The notes beneath the pieces are model-generated. The model did not search any database. It worked only from the letters and a program-made list of their open reading frames with translations, and was not told the origin of the DNA. A stretch of DNA of 46,050 nucleotides from positions 1-46,050 of the forward strand of contig PDSZ01000031.1 of NCBI GenBank assembly GCA_002748705.1, read 5' to 3'. Shown piece after piece: positions 24,219-32,874 of this stretch. The position numbers and the translations under genes are program-made. How positions within the stretch are numbered: position 1 is the first letter of the stretch; every line of letters starts with the position of its first letter. Origin of the DNA: Candidatus Fermentibacterota bacterium (lineage in GTDB: Bacteria; Fermentibacterota; Fermentibacteria; Fermentibacterales; Fermentibacteraceae).

Positions 24219-24815
24219 ATGAAAACCTCTGTAATAATACTGATGATAGCAGCTATTGCAGTAATGGCTGAAACTGTTACTGTTAATCCTTCTGCTGACA
24301 CCTACACGATACCTGCCGGCGGCAATTTCGGCAGTCAGAACAAGATACAGTGCGCCAACAAGCCAGCAGCCGGACATCCTGACGAGAGAATGATGTTTCT
24401 CTTTGATCTGTCGGCTTATGCGGGAAGAACAGTCGAATCCGCCGTACTGAATCTTGAAGTGTTTTTTCAGTGCGGTTCAGGTTCAGGTACAAACACCCAG
24501 TTCTTTGCTGCAACTCAGTCATGGGATGAGAGCTGGAGCGGAGCCCATGTTTCCATAGAGTCCTCACCTTCCGGAACCTATCACTTCTCAGGCATAAAAT
24601 GGCATCAGATTGATGTTACCGATCTTGTGCAGAGATGGGTTGACGGAGAAATCGATAATTACGGAATCGTATTCAAGGTTCTGGGAACCTACCCCTGGAC
24701 CAAGTGCTATTCAAGGGAAACTACCCACTCGCCTTTCCTGGAGCTTACAATGAGCGGCAATGCCCTCTCATCCAACACCTGGGCAGGCATTAAGAGTACA
24801 TGGATGGTGGATTAG
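24219..24815 (+). CDS. secreted DNRLRE-domain protein
   Basis: A 198-residue exported protein with signal peptide (ILMIAAIAVMA). The domain pattern TVTVNPSADTYTIPAGGNFG, RMMFLFDLSAYAGRTVESAV, WDESWSG and VTDLVQRWVDGEIDNYGIVF is that of DNRLRE domains: beta-sandwich modules found in secreted, often carbohydrate-associated proteins. The whole protein is one module plus a short C-terminal tail (NTWAGIKSTWMVD), so it is likely a periplasmic or surface binding protein, not an enzyme. It starts two bases after the porin stop, which suggests joint function with the porin. Confidence 0.82.
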   Translation: MKTSVIILMIAAIAVMAETVTVNPSADTYTIPAGGNFGSQNKIQCANKPAAGHPDERMMFLFDLSAYAGRTVESAVLNLEVFFQCGSGSGTNTQFFAATQSWDESWSGAHVSIESSPSGTYHFSGIKWHQIDVTDLVQRWVDGEIDNYGIVFKVLGTYPWTKCYSRETTHSPFLELTMSGNALSSNTWAGIKSTWMVD

Positions 24816-24816
24816 A

Positions 24817-25182
24817 ATGATCCATACCGGATGCGACGGCGACCTCAAGATATTGAACCATCACATTTATGAGTTCAGAAAGGGCCTCAGGAGCCTGGTG
24901 CTTCACACTATACCTGTTGCAATGGTTCATTGGGCATCTGAAAGACTTAGGCGTGAAGGAATCAGTTTTGTGCTGCGCCCGGTCAATTCCGGAAAAGTTA
25001 ATGTTTTCTTCGGCGAGGAGCATTGCGTGAATGTGATTGCATCCTTCGGCGAGAAACCGCTTAATCAGTACACCCCTGAGGAGGACTTCATTCTGGGGAT
25101 CATGCTGGGGTATGGTCGGCTTGCCCAGTGTGCCAGGTATCTGGACCGCAGGAAGAAGACCTCCTCATCGGTGTGCGGTTAG
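24817..25182 (+). CDS. DUF2023 protein (HP0242-like)
   Basis: A 121-residue protein. LNHHIYEFRKGLRSLVLHT, NVFFGEEHCVNVIASFG and PEEDFILGIMLGYGRL match the DUF2023 family, which includes the knotted-dimer protein HP0242 of Helicobacter pylori. Its function is unknown. From memory, DUF2023 genes often neighbour flavodoxin genes in Bacteroidetes; here a flavodoxin gene ends the same operon. The ATG lies one base after the stop of the DNRLRE gene. The frame is open further upstream, inside that gene, but lacks support. Confidence 0.85.
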   Translation: MIHTGCDGDLKILNHHIYEFRKGLRSLVLHTIPVAMVHWASERLRREGISFVLRPVNSGKVNVFFGEEHCVNVIASFGEKPLNQYTPEEDFILGIMLGYGRLAQCARYLDRRKKTSSSVCG

Positions 25183-25197
25183 TTTGAGGGGAAGAGC

Positions 25198-26034
25198 ATG
25201 GTAATGCCAGACAGAATTGAAGGTTTGTCGGAAACCATGCTCATCCCCCTGTGGGCCAGGGCAGTTGAGACGGAGAGGAAGAACGGTCTGATAAAAGACC
25301 CCAAGGCCTGTGGTATTCTCCGTTCCCTGGACTACGATTTTAACAGGTTCAAAGGCAGCCGCTTCTCGCAGCTTGGTGTTTCCATACGAACCATGATACT
25401 GGACAGGATGACTTCTGAGTTCCTGACTGGAAAAGACAGTTCCATTGTGGTTAATCTGGGAGCAGGGCTTGATACCAGATGTGACAGGTTTTCCGGTGAA
25501 AATGTTCATTGGATTGATGTTGACCTGCCGCAGGTTATCCGCCTGAGAAGACAGTTTTTTACTGAAAATTCAGGATATACCATGCTGGAAGGTTCAGCTT
25601 TTCAAACCGGCTGGATGGATTTCATTGATTCAGTGAGAGATGGGCGTCCCCTTCTGATCATAGCTGAAGGTCTGCTCATGTATTTTGAAGAAGAAAAGGT
25701 CAGAAAGCTCATTCATCGTATTGCAGGGAGGTTTCCTGATTCTCAGATGCTCCTTGAGATACTGGCGTCATTTATGGTGGGGAAAGCTGGAATTCATGAC
25801 GCGCTTAAACATACCGATTCCATGAACCAGTTCCTCTGGGCTGAGGAGGATTCAGGCAGGATAGCCGCCTGGCATGATTCTATTGAAATACTGGAAGAAG
25901 ATTCATACACTGACCATTGCAGGGCAAGATGGGGTATCCCAGGTCTGATTATGTCTCTGCCGGGGCTGAAAAATAAAATGAATAACAGAATTATAAGGCT
26001 GGAATTTCAGAAAGGTGTGGAGGTGAACAGGTGA
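25198..26034 (+). CDS. SAM-dependent methyltransferase, LCM/PPM1-TcmP family
   Basis: A cytoplasmic O- or carboxyl-methyltransferase of the leucine carboxyl methyltransferase group. The SAM site is IVVNLGAGLDTRCDRF, the acidic loop is VHWIDVDLPQVIRLRRQFF and motif IV is LLIIAEGLLMYFEEEKVRKL. The 278-residue length is typical of COG3315 members. The substrate is unknown. GAGGGG precedes the ATG at 25198 (an ATG at 25204 is also possible). It is translationally coupled to the DUF2325 gene. Its presence in a transport operon suggests modification of a transported small molecule; that is inference. Confidence 0.88.
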   Translation: MVMPDRIEGLSETMLIPLWARAVETERKNGLIKDPKACGILRSLDYDFNRFKGSRFSQLGVSIRTMILDRMTSEFLTGKDSSIVVNLGAGLDTRCDRFSGENVHWIDVDLPQVIRLRRQFFTENSGYTMLEGSAFQTGWMDFIDSVRDGRPLLIIAEGLLMYFEEEKVRKLIHRIAGRFPDSQMLLEILASFMVGKAGIHDALKHTDSMNQFLWAEEDSGRIAAWHDSIEILEEDSYTDHCRARWGIPGLIMSLPGLKNKMNNRIIRLEFQKGVEVNR

Positions 26035-27161
26035 TGGATCGCAGAGAATTCAAAGATCTTGAACAGGTTGAAAGGTGCTCCCTGATCGGTACATGCCTTT
26101 CATCGGCAGATGTTAAGAAGCTGCTGAAAAAATGCGGTTACAGAACTAAAGGAATCACAGGTGTGGAAGCCCACAGAATGCTTGTGAAGCACACTGCAGA
26201 TGACGCTGCTCTTGCAGCAAAGGTTTCTTCCCTTCTTGAAAGCAGATACGACAGTTCAGGGATGCAGTGGATGAATATCGCGGTTCCTGACAGAATACAT
26301 CTCTGGAGAAGGTCCCTTGGCAGTTCAGATGTGGCTCACATGCTCTGGGCAGGTATTGTCATGGGTGATGAAGAGTTCAGAGAGGGGCTGCTTACAGACT
26401 TCTGCGCCTACAGACAGGGTTGTGTTACCCTTGCGGCAAAAAGGCAGGATGATCTTGAACGCTCCCATGACGAAACTGAGCGTTATCAGGAGAAATACAA
26501 GGCTTCCAGACAGAGAGAACGGGAGCTGAAGCGGGAAAGGGATGATGCTGTCAGCAGGATCAGGGAGCTTGAGCACAGAATAAAGGAGCTTGAGCAAAAG
26601 GTCTCAGCTTTTCGAACGAATTCACCTGAGCAGAAAAATGACACAGATGAACTTGAGAACAAACTCCATAAAGCTGAAGACAATGTTGGCAGATACATGG
26701 AAGAGGTGGATTCTCTGAAGAAGAAGCTCTCTGATTCTGAAGAGAGAATGGAAGAACTCAGCGAAACAAACGCAGCGGCAATGGAGCAGATTAACGATCT
26801 TCTTGAACAGCTTAAAGTAAGAGAAAAGGACTGTTCAGTGTGTCCGGGCAGGGCAGAGTGCAGCAGAAATGTTCTTCTTGTAGGAGGCATTACCAAGCTC
26901 AAAGCTGTGTACAAGGAGATTATAGAGAAGAGCGGCGCAGATTTCAGATACCACAACGGAAGATATGTCGGAGGCGAAGAGATGCTGGAAAGTGGAATAA
27001 GCTGGGCCGATGTTGTGCTCTGTCCAGTTGATGTAAACAGCCACAGGGCTGCTCTCAGCGTGAAGAAGATCTGCAGAAAGATGGACAAGCCGTTCATGAT
27101 GTTGAGAAGTTCCAGCATCAGCAGTATTTCAAGGGCCATGGACGATATGGCCCATAGCTGA
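26034..27161 (+). CDS. DUF2325 protein with long coiled coil
   Basis: A 375-residue protein in three parts. The N-terminal helical domain (~1-135) carries ERCSLIGTCLSSADVKKLL. A long charged coiled coil follows (~140-255, EREQ-rich heptads). The C-terminal DUF2325 domain (~270-375) has CSVCPGRAEC, then NVLLVGGITKLKAVYKEIIE, HNGRYVGG, ADVVLCPVDVNSHRA. The CxxC-x4-C cysteines before the domain could bind a metal or an Fe-S cluster. DUF2325 proteins accompany metal-uptake genes in many anaerobes (from memory), but no activity is known. The ATG overlaps the upstream TGA by one base and follows GGAGGTG. Confidence 0.88.
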   Translation: MDRREFKDLEQVERCSLIGTCLSSADVKKLLKKCGYRTKGITGVEAHRMLVKHTADDAALAAKVSSLLESRYDSSGMQWMNIAVPDRIHLWRRSLGSSDVAHMLWAGIVMGDEEFREGLLTDFCAYRQGCVTLAAKRQDDLERSHDETERYQEKYKASRQRERELKRERDDAVSRIRELEHRIKELEQKVSAFRTNSPEQKNDTDELENKLHKAEDNVGRYMEEVDSLKKKLSDSEERMEELSETNAAAMEQINDLLEQLKVREKDCSVCPGRAECSRNVLLVGGITKLKAVYKEIIEKSGADFRYHNGRYVGGEEMLESGISWADVVLCPVDVNSHRAALSVKKICRKMDKPFMMLRSSSISSISRAMDDMAHS

Positions 27162-27240
27162 ATCGAACTGCTGCAGGGGAATGCAATGACCGCCCGAACA
27201 ATCTGCAGACTGAACACCTGAGTTTTACTGAAAGGTGCAG

Positions 27241-29037
27241 ATGATGAAACAGGTCATAAAGCTGGCAGGAGGCAAACGAAAGGAACTTACCTGGTCAGCG
27301 GTTCTGGCAGCTGCAGGTTCACTGCTCTCCATTGTTCCCTGGATAGTTATCTATGAGCTTATCAGGTATTACCTGCAGGAAGCCGGAGACGCATCCGGTA
27401 AGTATGCTGAAAAACTCATTCTGTGGGCACTGGCTGCTGTGGCAGTCAGGTATCTTCTTGTTATCTCCTCTTTTCTTTTAAGTCACATAGCTGCATTTGA
27501 TCTTCTCTACAGAATAAGAAGCAGGATTACAGAACACCTGGGAAAACTTCCCATGGGGTACTGGAACGGCAGAAATACCGGTTTTGTCCGTAAGGTGATA
27601 CAGGAGGATGTGGAGCTTATAGAAAACTCCATAGCACATCACATTCCAGATTTCGTAAACGGTCTGGTGGTTCCTCTTGCCACACTCGGGTATCTCTATT
27701 TCGTCGACTGGCGAATGGCCATAGCAGCCACAATCCCCCTTATTCTGGGAATGCTTCTGGTTAAGGGAATGTACTCCGGTGTTCAGCTGTCTCCTGGAAA
27801 AAAGTATAACAGCAAAGAGATAATGCGGCAGTATCATGACTCTCTGGAGGAGATGCACTCCAGAACTGTTGAGTATGTCAGGGGTATGCCGGTTGTAAAG
27901 GTATTCAATCTTACTGTTGAATCTTTTTCCAGACTTAAGTCTTCAATAACAAGATACGGCCATCTGGCAGAAAAATGGTCCAGACATGGAACTCCTTTCT
28001 GGGCCGGCTTTACCGCCATAGTTCTCGGCGGTGGAGTCTTCATCCTTCCGGTGGCCATCAGGCTTTTGGCCTCAGGGCAGACCGATGTGCCCACTGTGAT
28101 AATGTTTCTTCTTCTTGGCACCGGTTGCTTTGCCGGAATGGTGGGATTCATAATGATCACAGGCAGTGTGATGATGATCAATGAAGGCGCTTCCAGAATT
28201 TCAGCTATACTTGAGACACCTCCCATGGCTGAACCTGAATCTCCGGAACTGCCTCTGAATTTCACAGTAGCAGCTGAAAATGTCTCGTTCAGGTACGGGC
28301 CTGAGCTTCCCTATGTGCTGAAAGATGTCTCCCTTGAGATAAAGCAGGGAGAACTTGTTGCCCTTGTGGGGCCAAGCGGCGCAGGAAAAAGCACCCTTGC
28401 CCAGGTTCTGGCGCGAATGTGGGATGTAACTTCCGGCAGGATTACCATAGGTGCGAAGGATGTGAGGGATATAGGCTCAGAAGGTGTGAACGAGATAGTA
28501 GGAACTGTCTTTCAGGATGTTCAGATGCTTACGGATACAGTTGAAGCAAACATACGAATGGGAGAGAGTGAGAAAACTGCTGAGGAAGTCATCAAAGCTG
28601 CTGAGGCCGCATCTGTGAATGAACTTATAGAAACTCTTCCCAAAGGTTATGAAACTGTAATCGGTGAAGGTGGTGAGGTTCATCTTTCAGGGGGAGAAAA
28701 GCAGCGTATTTCACTGGCAAGAATCTTTCTGAGAAAATTCCCGATAGTTATTCTGGACGAGGCAACAGCCTATGCAGATGCAGAGAATGAGGCCAGGGTA
28801 CAGCAGGCATTCAGCATGGTCACCGAAGGCAAAACTGTAGTGGTTATTGCTCACAGGCTTTCCACAGTAAGGAACGCTGACAGAATAGTTGTGCTTGATA
28901 AGGGACGAATAGTTCAGCAGGGAACACACGAACAGCTTCTCGTAGAGGGCGGGCTCTACAGGAGAATGTGGAATGCTCACAAGAGGGCAGGAAAATGGGC
29001 CTTTAATGAAGTTCCTGCTGTGGAGGGGGCAGTATGA
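27241..29037 (+). CDS. ABC transporter, exporter-fold half-subunit 1 (YbtP/IrtA-like)
   Basis: A half-transporter of ~598 residues: six membrane helices (~15-310), then an ATPase domain. Walker A is GPSGAGKST (~376), the signature is LSGGEKQRISLAR, Walker B is IVILDEAT and the H-loop is VIAHR. The D-loop region reads ATAYADAENE, where canonical exporters have ATSALD. I remember this variant from the siderophore importers IrtA and YbtP, which use the exporter fold to import iron complexes. It overlaps the second subunit by four bases, so they form a heterodimer. AAAGG precedes tandem ATGs at 27241 and 27244. Drug export remains an alternative. Confidence 0.87.
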   Translation: MMKQVIKLAGGKRKELTWSAVLAAAGSLLSIVPWIVIYELIRYYLQEAGDASGKYAEKLILWALAAVAVRYLLVISSFLLSHIAAFDLLYRIRSRITEHLGKLPMGYWNGRNTGFVRKVIQEDVELIENSIAHHIPDFVNGLVVPLATLGYLYFVDWRMAIAATIPLILGMLLVKGMYSGVQLSPGKKYNSKEIMRQYHDSLEEMHSRTVEYVRGMPVVKVFNLTVESFSRLKSSITRYGHLAEKWSRHGTPFWAGFTAIVLGGGVFILPVAIRLLASGQTDVPTVIMFLLLGTGCFAGMVGFIMITGSVMMINEGASRISAILETPPMAEPESPELPLNFTVAAENVSFRYGPELPYVLKDVSLEIKQGELVALVGPSGAGKSTLAQVLARMWDVTSGRITIGAKDVRDIGSEGVNEIVGTVFQDVQMLTDTVEANIRMGESEKTAEEVIKAAEAASVNELIETLPKGYETVIGEGGEVHLSGGEKQRISLARIFLRKFPIVILDEATAYADAENEARVQQAFSMVTEGKTVVVIAHRLSTVRNADRIVVLDKGRIVQQGTHEQLLVEGGLYRRMWNAHKRAGKWAFNEVPAVEGAV

Positions 29038-30770
29038 AGAAATGGAGTATTTATTCTGAAGATCCCCGTCGGGTCATGAGCCTGATGGGAGGCAGCTTTA
29101 TCTCCAATATTCCCAGAGGTTTCTTCATGGGGTTTGTTTTTGTGCTGGTTGTTCAGCTGGCAACTCCTGTGCTCATGGGAAGTGAGCCTGATATACAGGT
29201 TCTTAAGAAGTATACACTGATGTATTCAGCCACATTTGCAGTGTACTTTCTACTCTCTCTGTGGAGTCAGACAAACAACTACATTCAGGCTTACAGAATA
29301 TCAACCGGCGTAAGGCTGAAGCTGGGAGACAAACTGAGAAAGCTCTCGCTGGGATTTTTCAAGTCCCACGATCCCGGCGATGTAACAGCCAGAATACTCC
29401 ATGATGTAACCAAAGCTGAACATACATTATCTCATACAATGCCTGACATAGTAACGGCTATTGTGGTTCCAGTAATGCTTGGCAGTTTCCTTCTTGTCCT
29501 TGTTCCTGAAATTACAGCGGTTCTCATCGGAGGAACACTTTTCTCAGCACTGTTCATCGTTATAGCCAGGGCTATAATTGCGAAGCTTGGTGCAAAGCAC
29601 ATTGAGTCCATAACAGAAACATCCTCCAGAATACTGGAGTACGCAGGCACAGTTCAGCTGCTGAAGTCTTTCAATCTTACAGGGAAAGGCTTCACCACTC
29701 TGGACAAGTCCATGCTGAAACTGAAGAAGCTCAGTTTTCAGGCGGAAGTTTTCACAGGAATACCTGTGCAGATCGCACTTTTCATCCTTGACCTTTCCTA
29801 CCTTGCTGCTCTGGCTGCAGGTATTCCAATGGTGGCTTCCGATTCCCTGTCAGTGCCGGACTTCTTCTCTTTTGCAATTTTGGGATACTATTTCCTGGGG
29901 CCGGTCAAACTGCTGTGGACAATGCTTGTGCTCCTCAGACTTGCAAAAACATCTTCATCCAGGATTGCAGAGGTCTTCAGTACCCCTGAGCTGGACAGCA
30001 GCCCTGTTACAGCCGAAGAGTCCGGAGGCGGCATAGAGTTCAAGGATGTGAGCTTCAGCTATGGCGACAATCCGGTACTGAAAAATGTTACATGTTCCAT
30101 TCCTGAAGGAAAGCTTACAGCTCTAGTGGGACACTCAGGTTCAGGAAAAACCACCATGGTTAACCTTATAGCCAGGTTCTGGGATGTGGATTCAGGGGTG
30201 ATAGAAGTTGATGGAAAACCCTTGAGCAAAACTCCTCCGGAACTTCTTATGAACAAGCTTTCAATGGTTTTTCAGGATGTTTACCTCTTTAACGATACAG
30301 TTGCAGGCAACATTCGGGTAGGTAATAGGGATGCCACAATGGCAGAGGTTATCGCCGCAGCAAAACTTGCCAGGTGTCACGATTTTATAATGGAGCTGCC
30401 TGACGGCTACCACACAATGGTGTCAGAGGGAGGACGCTCCCTTTCTGGTGGTGAAAAACAGCGGATATCCATTGCCAGAGCTATACTTAAGGACGCACCG
30501 ATTATTCTTCTGGATGAGGCTACAGCTTCCCTTGATCCGGAAAATGAAGCAGAGATACAGAAAGCCTTTGAGAACCTTACAAGAGGAAGAACCATTGTGG
30601 TTATTGCTCACAGGTTCAGCACAATAAGAAACGCCCACAGCATTCTTGTTCTGAATGAAGGCGGCATTGCGGAACAGGGCACCCACGATGAACTGGTTCA
30701 GCTGGGCGGTATCTACGCATCCCTCTGGGAGGAGCAGCAGAGAACCGCCGGATGGAAACTGGGAGCCTGA
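29034..30770 (+). CDS. ABC transporter, exporter-fold half-subunit 2 (YbtQ/IrtB-like)
   Basis: Partner half-transporter of 578 residues. It has six membrane helices (~20-310) and an ATPase domain with Walker A GHSGSGKTT (~365), signature LSGGEKQRISIAR, Walker B IILLDEAT, canonical D-loop ATASLDPENE and H-loop VIAHR. Its ATG lies inside the end of the first subunit (ATGA overlap). With subunit 1 it makes a heterodimer spanning the inner membrane. In the operon it sits between DUF2325 and a methyltransferase gene. The cargo is unknown; an iron chelate or tetrapyrrole is the best guess from context. Confidence 0.88.
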   Translation: MKKWSIYSEDPRRVMSLMGGSFISNIPRGFFMGFVFVLVVQLATPVLMGSEPDIQVLKKYTLMYSATFAVYFLLSLWSQTNNYIQAYRISTGVRLKLGDKLRKLSLGFFKSHDPGDVTARILHDVTKAEHTLSHTMPDIVTAIVVPVMLGSFLLVLVPEITAVLIGGTLFSALFIVIARAIIAKLGAKHIESITETSSRILEYAGTVQLLKSFNLTGKGFTTLDKSMLKLKKLSFQAEVFTGIPVQIALFILDLSYLAALAAGIPMVASDSLSVPDFFSFAILGYYFLGPVKLLWTMLVLLRLAKTSSSRIAEVFSTPELDSSPVTAEESGGGIEFKDVSFSYGDNPVLKNVTCSIPEGKLTALVGHSGSGKTTMVNLIARFWDVDSGVIEVDGKPLSKTPPELLMNKLSMVFQDVYLFNDTVAGNIRVGNRDATMAEVIAAAKLARCHDFIMELPDGYHTMVSEGGRSLSGGEKQRISIARAILKDAPIILLDEATASLDPENEAEIQKAFENLTRGRTIVVIAHRFSTIRNAHSILVLNEGGIAEQGTHDELVQLGGIYASLWEEQQRTAGWKLGA

Positions 30771-30771
30771 A

Positions 30772-31416
30772 ATGAGCAGAAGAGACTGGGAACACTGGAA
30801 TAGCAAAGCTGAGGGATTTGAGAAAAAGCAGTACAGAATAGCCGGAAGCGGATGTGACAGGGAAACAGACCAGTGGCTGCTTTCCAGGCTTGATTCAGAG
30901 GACATTTTTATGGACCTGGGGTGCGGAACCGGCAGGATTTCAAGGCTGGTTTCGCCTGTGGTATCAAATGTGGTTTCAGTGGATGGTTCACCTGCAATGG
31001 TGGAAAGGTGCATCAGTCTCTCAGAAAGCTTCGCGAACATAACTGTAGCCCGTGAAGACTGCATGGAGCTTCCCTTTCCAGACGGCGTGTTTTCTGCTGT
31101 TCTGATGTCCAACCTGCTTCACATTGTCAGTGATCCTGCCGGCGCAGTTGCTGAAGCGGTGAGAGTGCTGAAACCAGGCGGAAGGCTCTTGGCTGTGGAC
31201 TACTCCATGAAAGGGATGAATCTGCTGCAAAAGCAGAAAATGATAGCAAGATATCTTGCGTTATGGGGGCCTCCGCCATCCTCCACAACTCCAATGGACA
31301 ATGAACAGATTGCAGTTCTATTCAAAGATAAAGGATTGAGAATAAAGGACAGCGTAATCCTCGGAGGGAAAACCAAAGCGGCCTGCGTGGAAGGGGAAAA
31401 ACCGCTGCAGGCGTGA
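30772..31416 (+). CDS. class I SAM-dependent methyltransferase
   Basis: A 214-residue UbiE/Methyltransf_11-type enzyme. The SAM motif is FMDLGCGTGRISRLV, motif II is VVSVDGSPAMVERC, followed by ARED-MELPFPDGVFSAVLMSN and LHIVSDPAGAVAEAVRVLKP (post-motif). The substrate is unknown. It starts one base after the ABC subunit stop, with GGAG upstream, so it is certainly co-transcribed. Its C-terminus (GGKTKAACVEGEKPL) is poorly conserved. Confidence 0.88.
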   Translation: MSRRDWEHWNSKAEGFEKKQYRIAGSGCDRETDQWLLSRLDSEDIFMDLGCGTGRISRLVSPVVSNVVSVDGSPAMVERCISLSESFANITVAREDCMELPFPDGVFSAVLMSNLLHIVSDPAGAVAEAVRVLKPGGRLLAVDYSMKGMNLLQKQKMIARYLALWGPPPSSTTPMDNEQIAVLFKDKGLRIKDSVILGGKTKAACVEGEKPLQA

Positions 31417-31460
31417 CTGTTAACAAAGAACAATGCCTCAACTGAATACAGGAGAAAAAA

Positions 31461-31961
31461 ATGAAGAAAACAGCAGTCATATACGGATCGACAACAGGGA
31501 ACACTGAGATGCTCGCTCAGAAGATACAGGGCAGGCTGAAAGGCAGTGAACTAAAGGAGGTCTCTTCCATGCCGGTTTCAGAGATGAGCAGCTACGAAGT
31601 TCTTCTTCTGGGATCATCCACCTGGGGTCTCGGTGACCTTCAGGACGACTGGGAAGGCATGGCTGATCAGCTTTCCGGTCTTGATCTCAAAGGTGTAAAG
31701 GTCGGTTTCTTCGGAACAGGTGATCAGAGTTCCTATTCAGATACTTTTGTGGATGCAATTGGAATACTGAAGGAAAAGCTGCAGAACACAGGCGCTGAAT
31801 TCATCGGCTCCATCAGCACAGACGGATACACCTACGACGCTTCAAGAGCTGAGGAAAACGGAAAGCTTATAGGTCTTGCCGTTGACGAGGACAACCAGCC
31901 GGACATGACCGACCAGAGACTCGACAGCTGGCTTGAGAGCATGAAAGACGCCCTTAACTAG
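31461..31961 (+). CDS. fldA: long-chain flavodoxin
   Basis: A 166-residue FMN protein that replaces ferredoxin as a low-potential electron carrier, classically under iron limitation. The phosphate loop is GSTTGNTEML, the isoalloxazine loops are SSTWGLGDLQDDWE and FGTGDQSSYSDTFVDA, and the long-chain insert follows (AEFIGSISTDGYTYDASRA). CAGGAG precedes the ATG. It is the last gene before the terminator at 32140. A ferredoxin gene with its own promoter lies 900 bases downstream, so the two alternative carriers are adjacent. Confidence 0.95.
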   Translation: MKKTAVIYGSTTGNTEMLAQKIQGRLKGSELKEVSSMPVSEMSSYEVLLLGSSTWGLGDLQDDWEGMADQLSGLDLKGVKVGFFGTGDQSSYSDTFVDAIGILKEKLQNTGAEFIGSISTDGYTYDASRAEENGKLIGLAVDEDNQPDMTDQRLDSWLESMKDALN

Positions 31962-32139
31962 ACAGTGCCCTGTCAAACCTCAGATGACGGATTCTGCTTG
32001 TTCTTATCAGCCCAGGCAGCGTTGCAGACTCGGTTACATAGCCTCCGGCTATGCGCCCTCACCTGCGCCTCACCTGAACAGATAATTACTGCGCATACTC
32101 TCCACATCCGAAGCATGACAGGACACTAGTTACCTTTAC
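31962..32139. repeat. intergenic stretch with a REP-like palindrome
   Basis: Within the 370-base gap after fldA, CATAGCC (32037-32043) and GGCTATG (32047-32053) form a 7-bp hairpin with loop TCC. They are followed by a C-rich tract, GCGCCCTCACCTGCGCCTCA. The GC-rich composition differs from neighbouring spacers and looks like a dispersed extragenic repeat. I see no second copy in this window. Confidence 0.3.
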
Positions 32140-32172
32140 AGGCGTCTCCTCACCGGAGGAGGCGCCTTGTTT
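32140..32172 (+). terminator. rho-independent terminator of the flavodoxin operon
   Basis: A 12-bp stem (AGGCGTCTCCTC, loop ACCG, GAGGAGGCGCCT, one G-U pair) is followed by TGTTT. Confidence 0.8.
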
Positions 32173-32330
32173 CAACAGAATTACTTAAAGCCCTGCAGAA
32201 GAATGCAGAACTTCAAGGGAGCAGGGACACCGGTGAGATAAGAATGGCTCCTGTTGCCTTTTCTCAGGGCTTGTTTCCGAATACCGGTTTGTAAGGCCAT
32301 TGCAGCAGCAAAAGGAATAGGGTATGGGCC

Positions 32331-32753
32331 TTATTCTCTGCATTTTTTGCACAATCCGTACATCTTCAGCACATGACGGGATATCTCAAAGCTGTGTTCA
32401 GTACAGATATCTGCCTGGAGTTTCTCAAGTTCAGGGCTGTAGAACTCTGTTATTTCTCCGCAGCTCATGCAGATAAGGTGATCGTGGTGTGAACCGGCAA
32501 TTTCAAAAAGTCTTTCTTCTCTGTCATTTTTTATGGAGTTAAGTATTCCCGATTCTTCCAGCAGGGCCATAGTGCGATATACAGTTGCGCGGGATACAGG
32601 AACATCGGAGGCTTCTACCTGGTGAATGATGTCTTCTATGCGGAAATGATCAGTGTGTCCCATTACTGTTTCCAGAATCACCCGTCTTTCCAGGGTGTTC
32701 TTGAGATTTTTCCCTTTCAGGAATTCTGTAAATCTGCTAAGGGTTTTTTCCAT
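32331..32753 (-). CDS. Fur-family metal-responsive repressor
   Basis: A 140-residue winged-helix regulator with HTH (DIIHQVEASDVPVSRATVYR), the metal-sensing segment GSHHDHLICMSCGEITEF and a second CxxC (YGLCKKCRE) for structural zinc. It could be Fur (iron), PerR or Zur. The canonical HHDH-CxxC arrangement and the iron genes around it favour Fur. I start it at the ATG at 32753 because GGAAA lies just upstream. A longer frame to 32780 would run into the Fur-box-like site at 32765-32779, which suggests autoregulation. It faces away from the ferredoxin gene, sharing a 120-base control region. Confidence 0.93.
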   Translation of the reverse strand: MEKTLSRFTEFLKGKNLKNTLERRVILETVMGHTDHFRIEDIIHQVEASDVPVSRATVYRTMALLEESGILNSIKNDREERLFEIAGSHHDHLICMSCGEITEFYSPELEKLQADICTEHSFEISRHVLKMYGLCKKCRE

Positions 32754-32764
32754 AAGTTTCCAAT

Positions 32765-32779
32765 TGAGATTGAGTATCA
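32765..32779. promoter_or_regulatory. Fur-box-like operator upstream of the fur-type gene
   Basis: TGAGATTGAGTATCA matches the 7-1-7 Fur consensus TGATAATNATTATCA at 12 of 14 defined positions. It lies 12 bases upstream of the fur-type start codon and about 30 bases from the -35 of the divergent ferredoxin promoter. Confidence 0.5.
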
Positions 32780-32810
32780 ATATAAATATTAGTAAGGCAA
32801 CAATTTAGGG

Positions 32811-32839
32811 TTGACGCTTCGCAATTGGTGTTGTAGAAT
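32811..32839 (+). promoter_or_regulatory. promoter of the ferredoxin gene
   Basis: TTGACG (32811-32816), 17 bases, TAGAAT (32834-32839). An inverted repeat GCAATT (32821-32826) and AATTGC (32837-32842) brackets the -10 box. It shares its core with the CAATTGCA sites of the operon at 22.5 kb. Confidence 0.6.
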
Positions 32840-32874
32840 TGCTGTGAAGAAACAACCCGACTAAGGAGGAAGAT

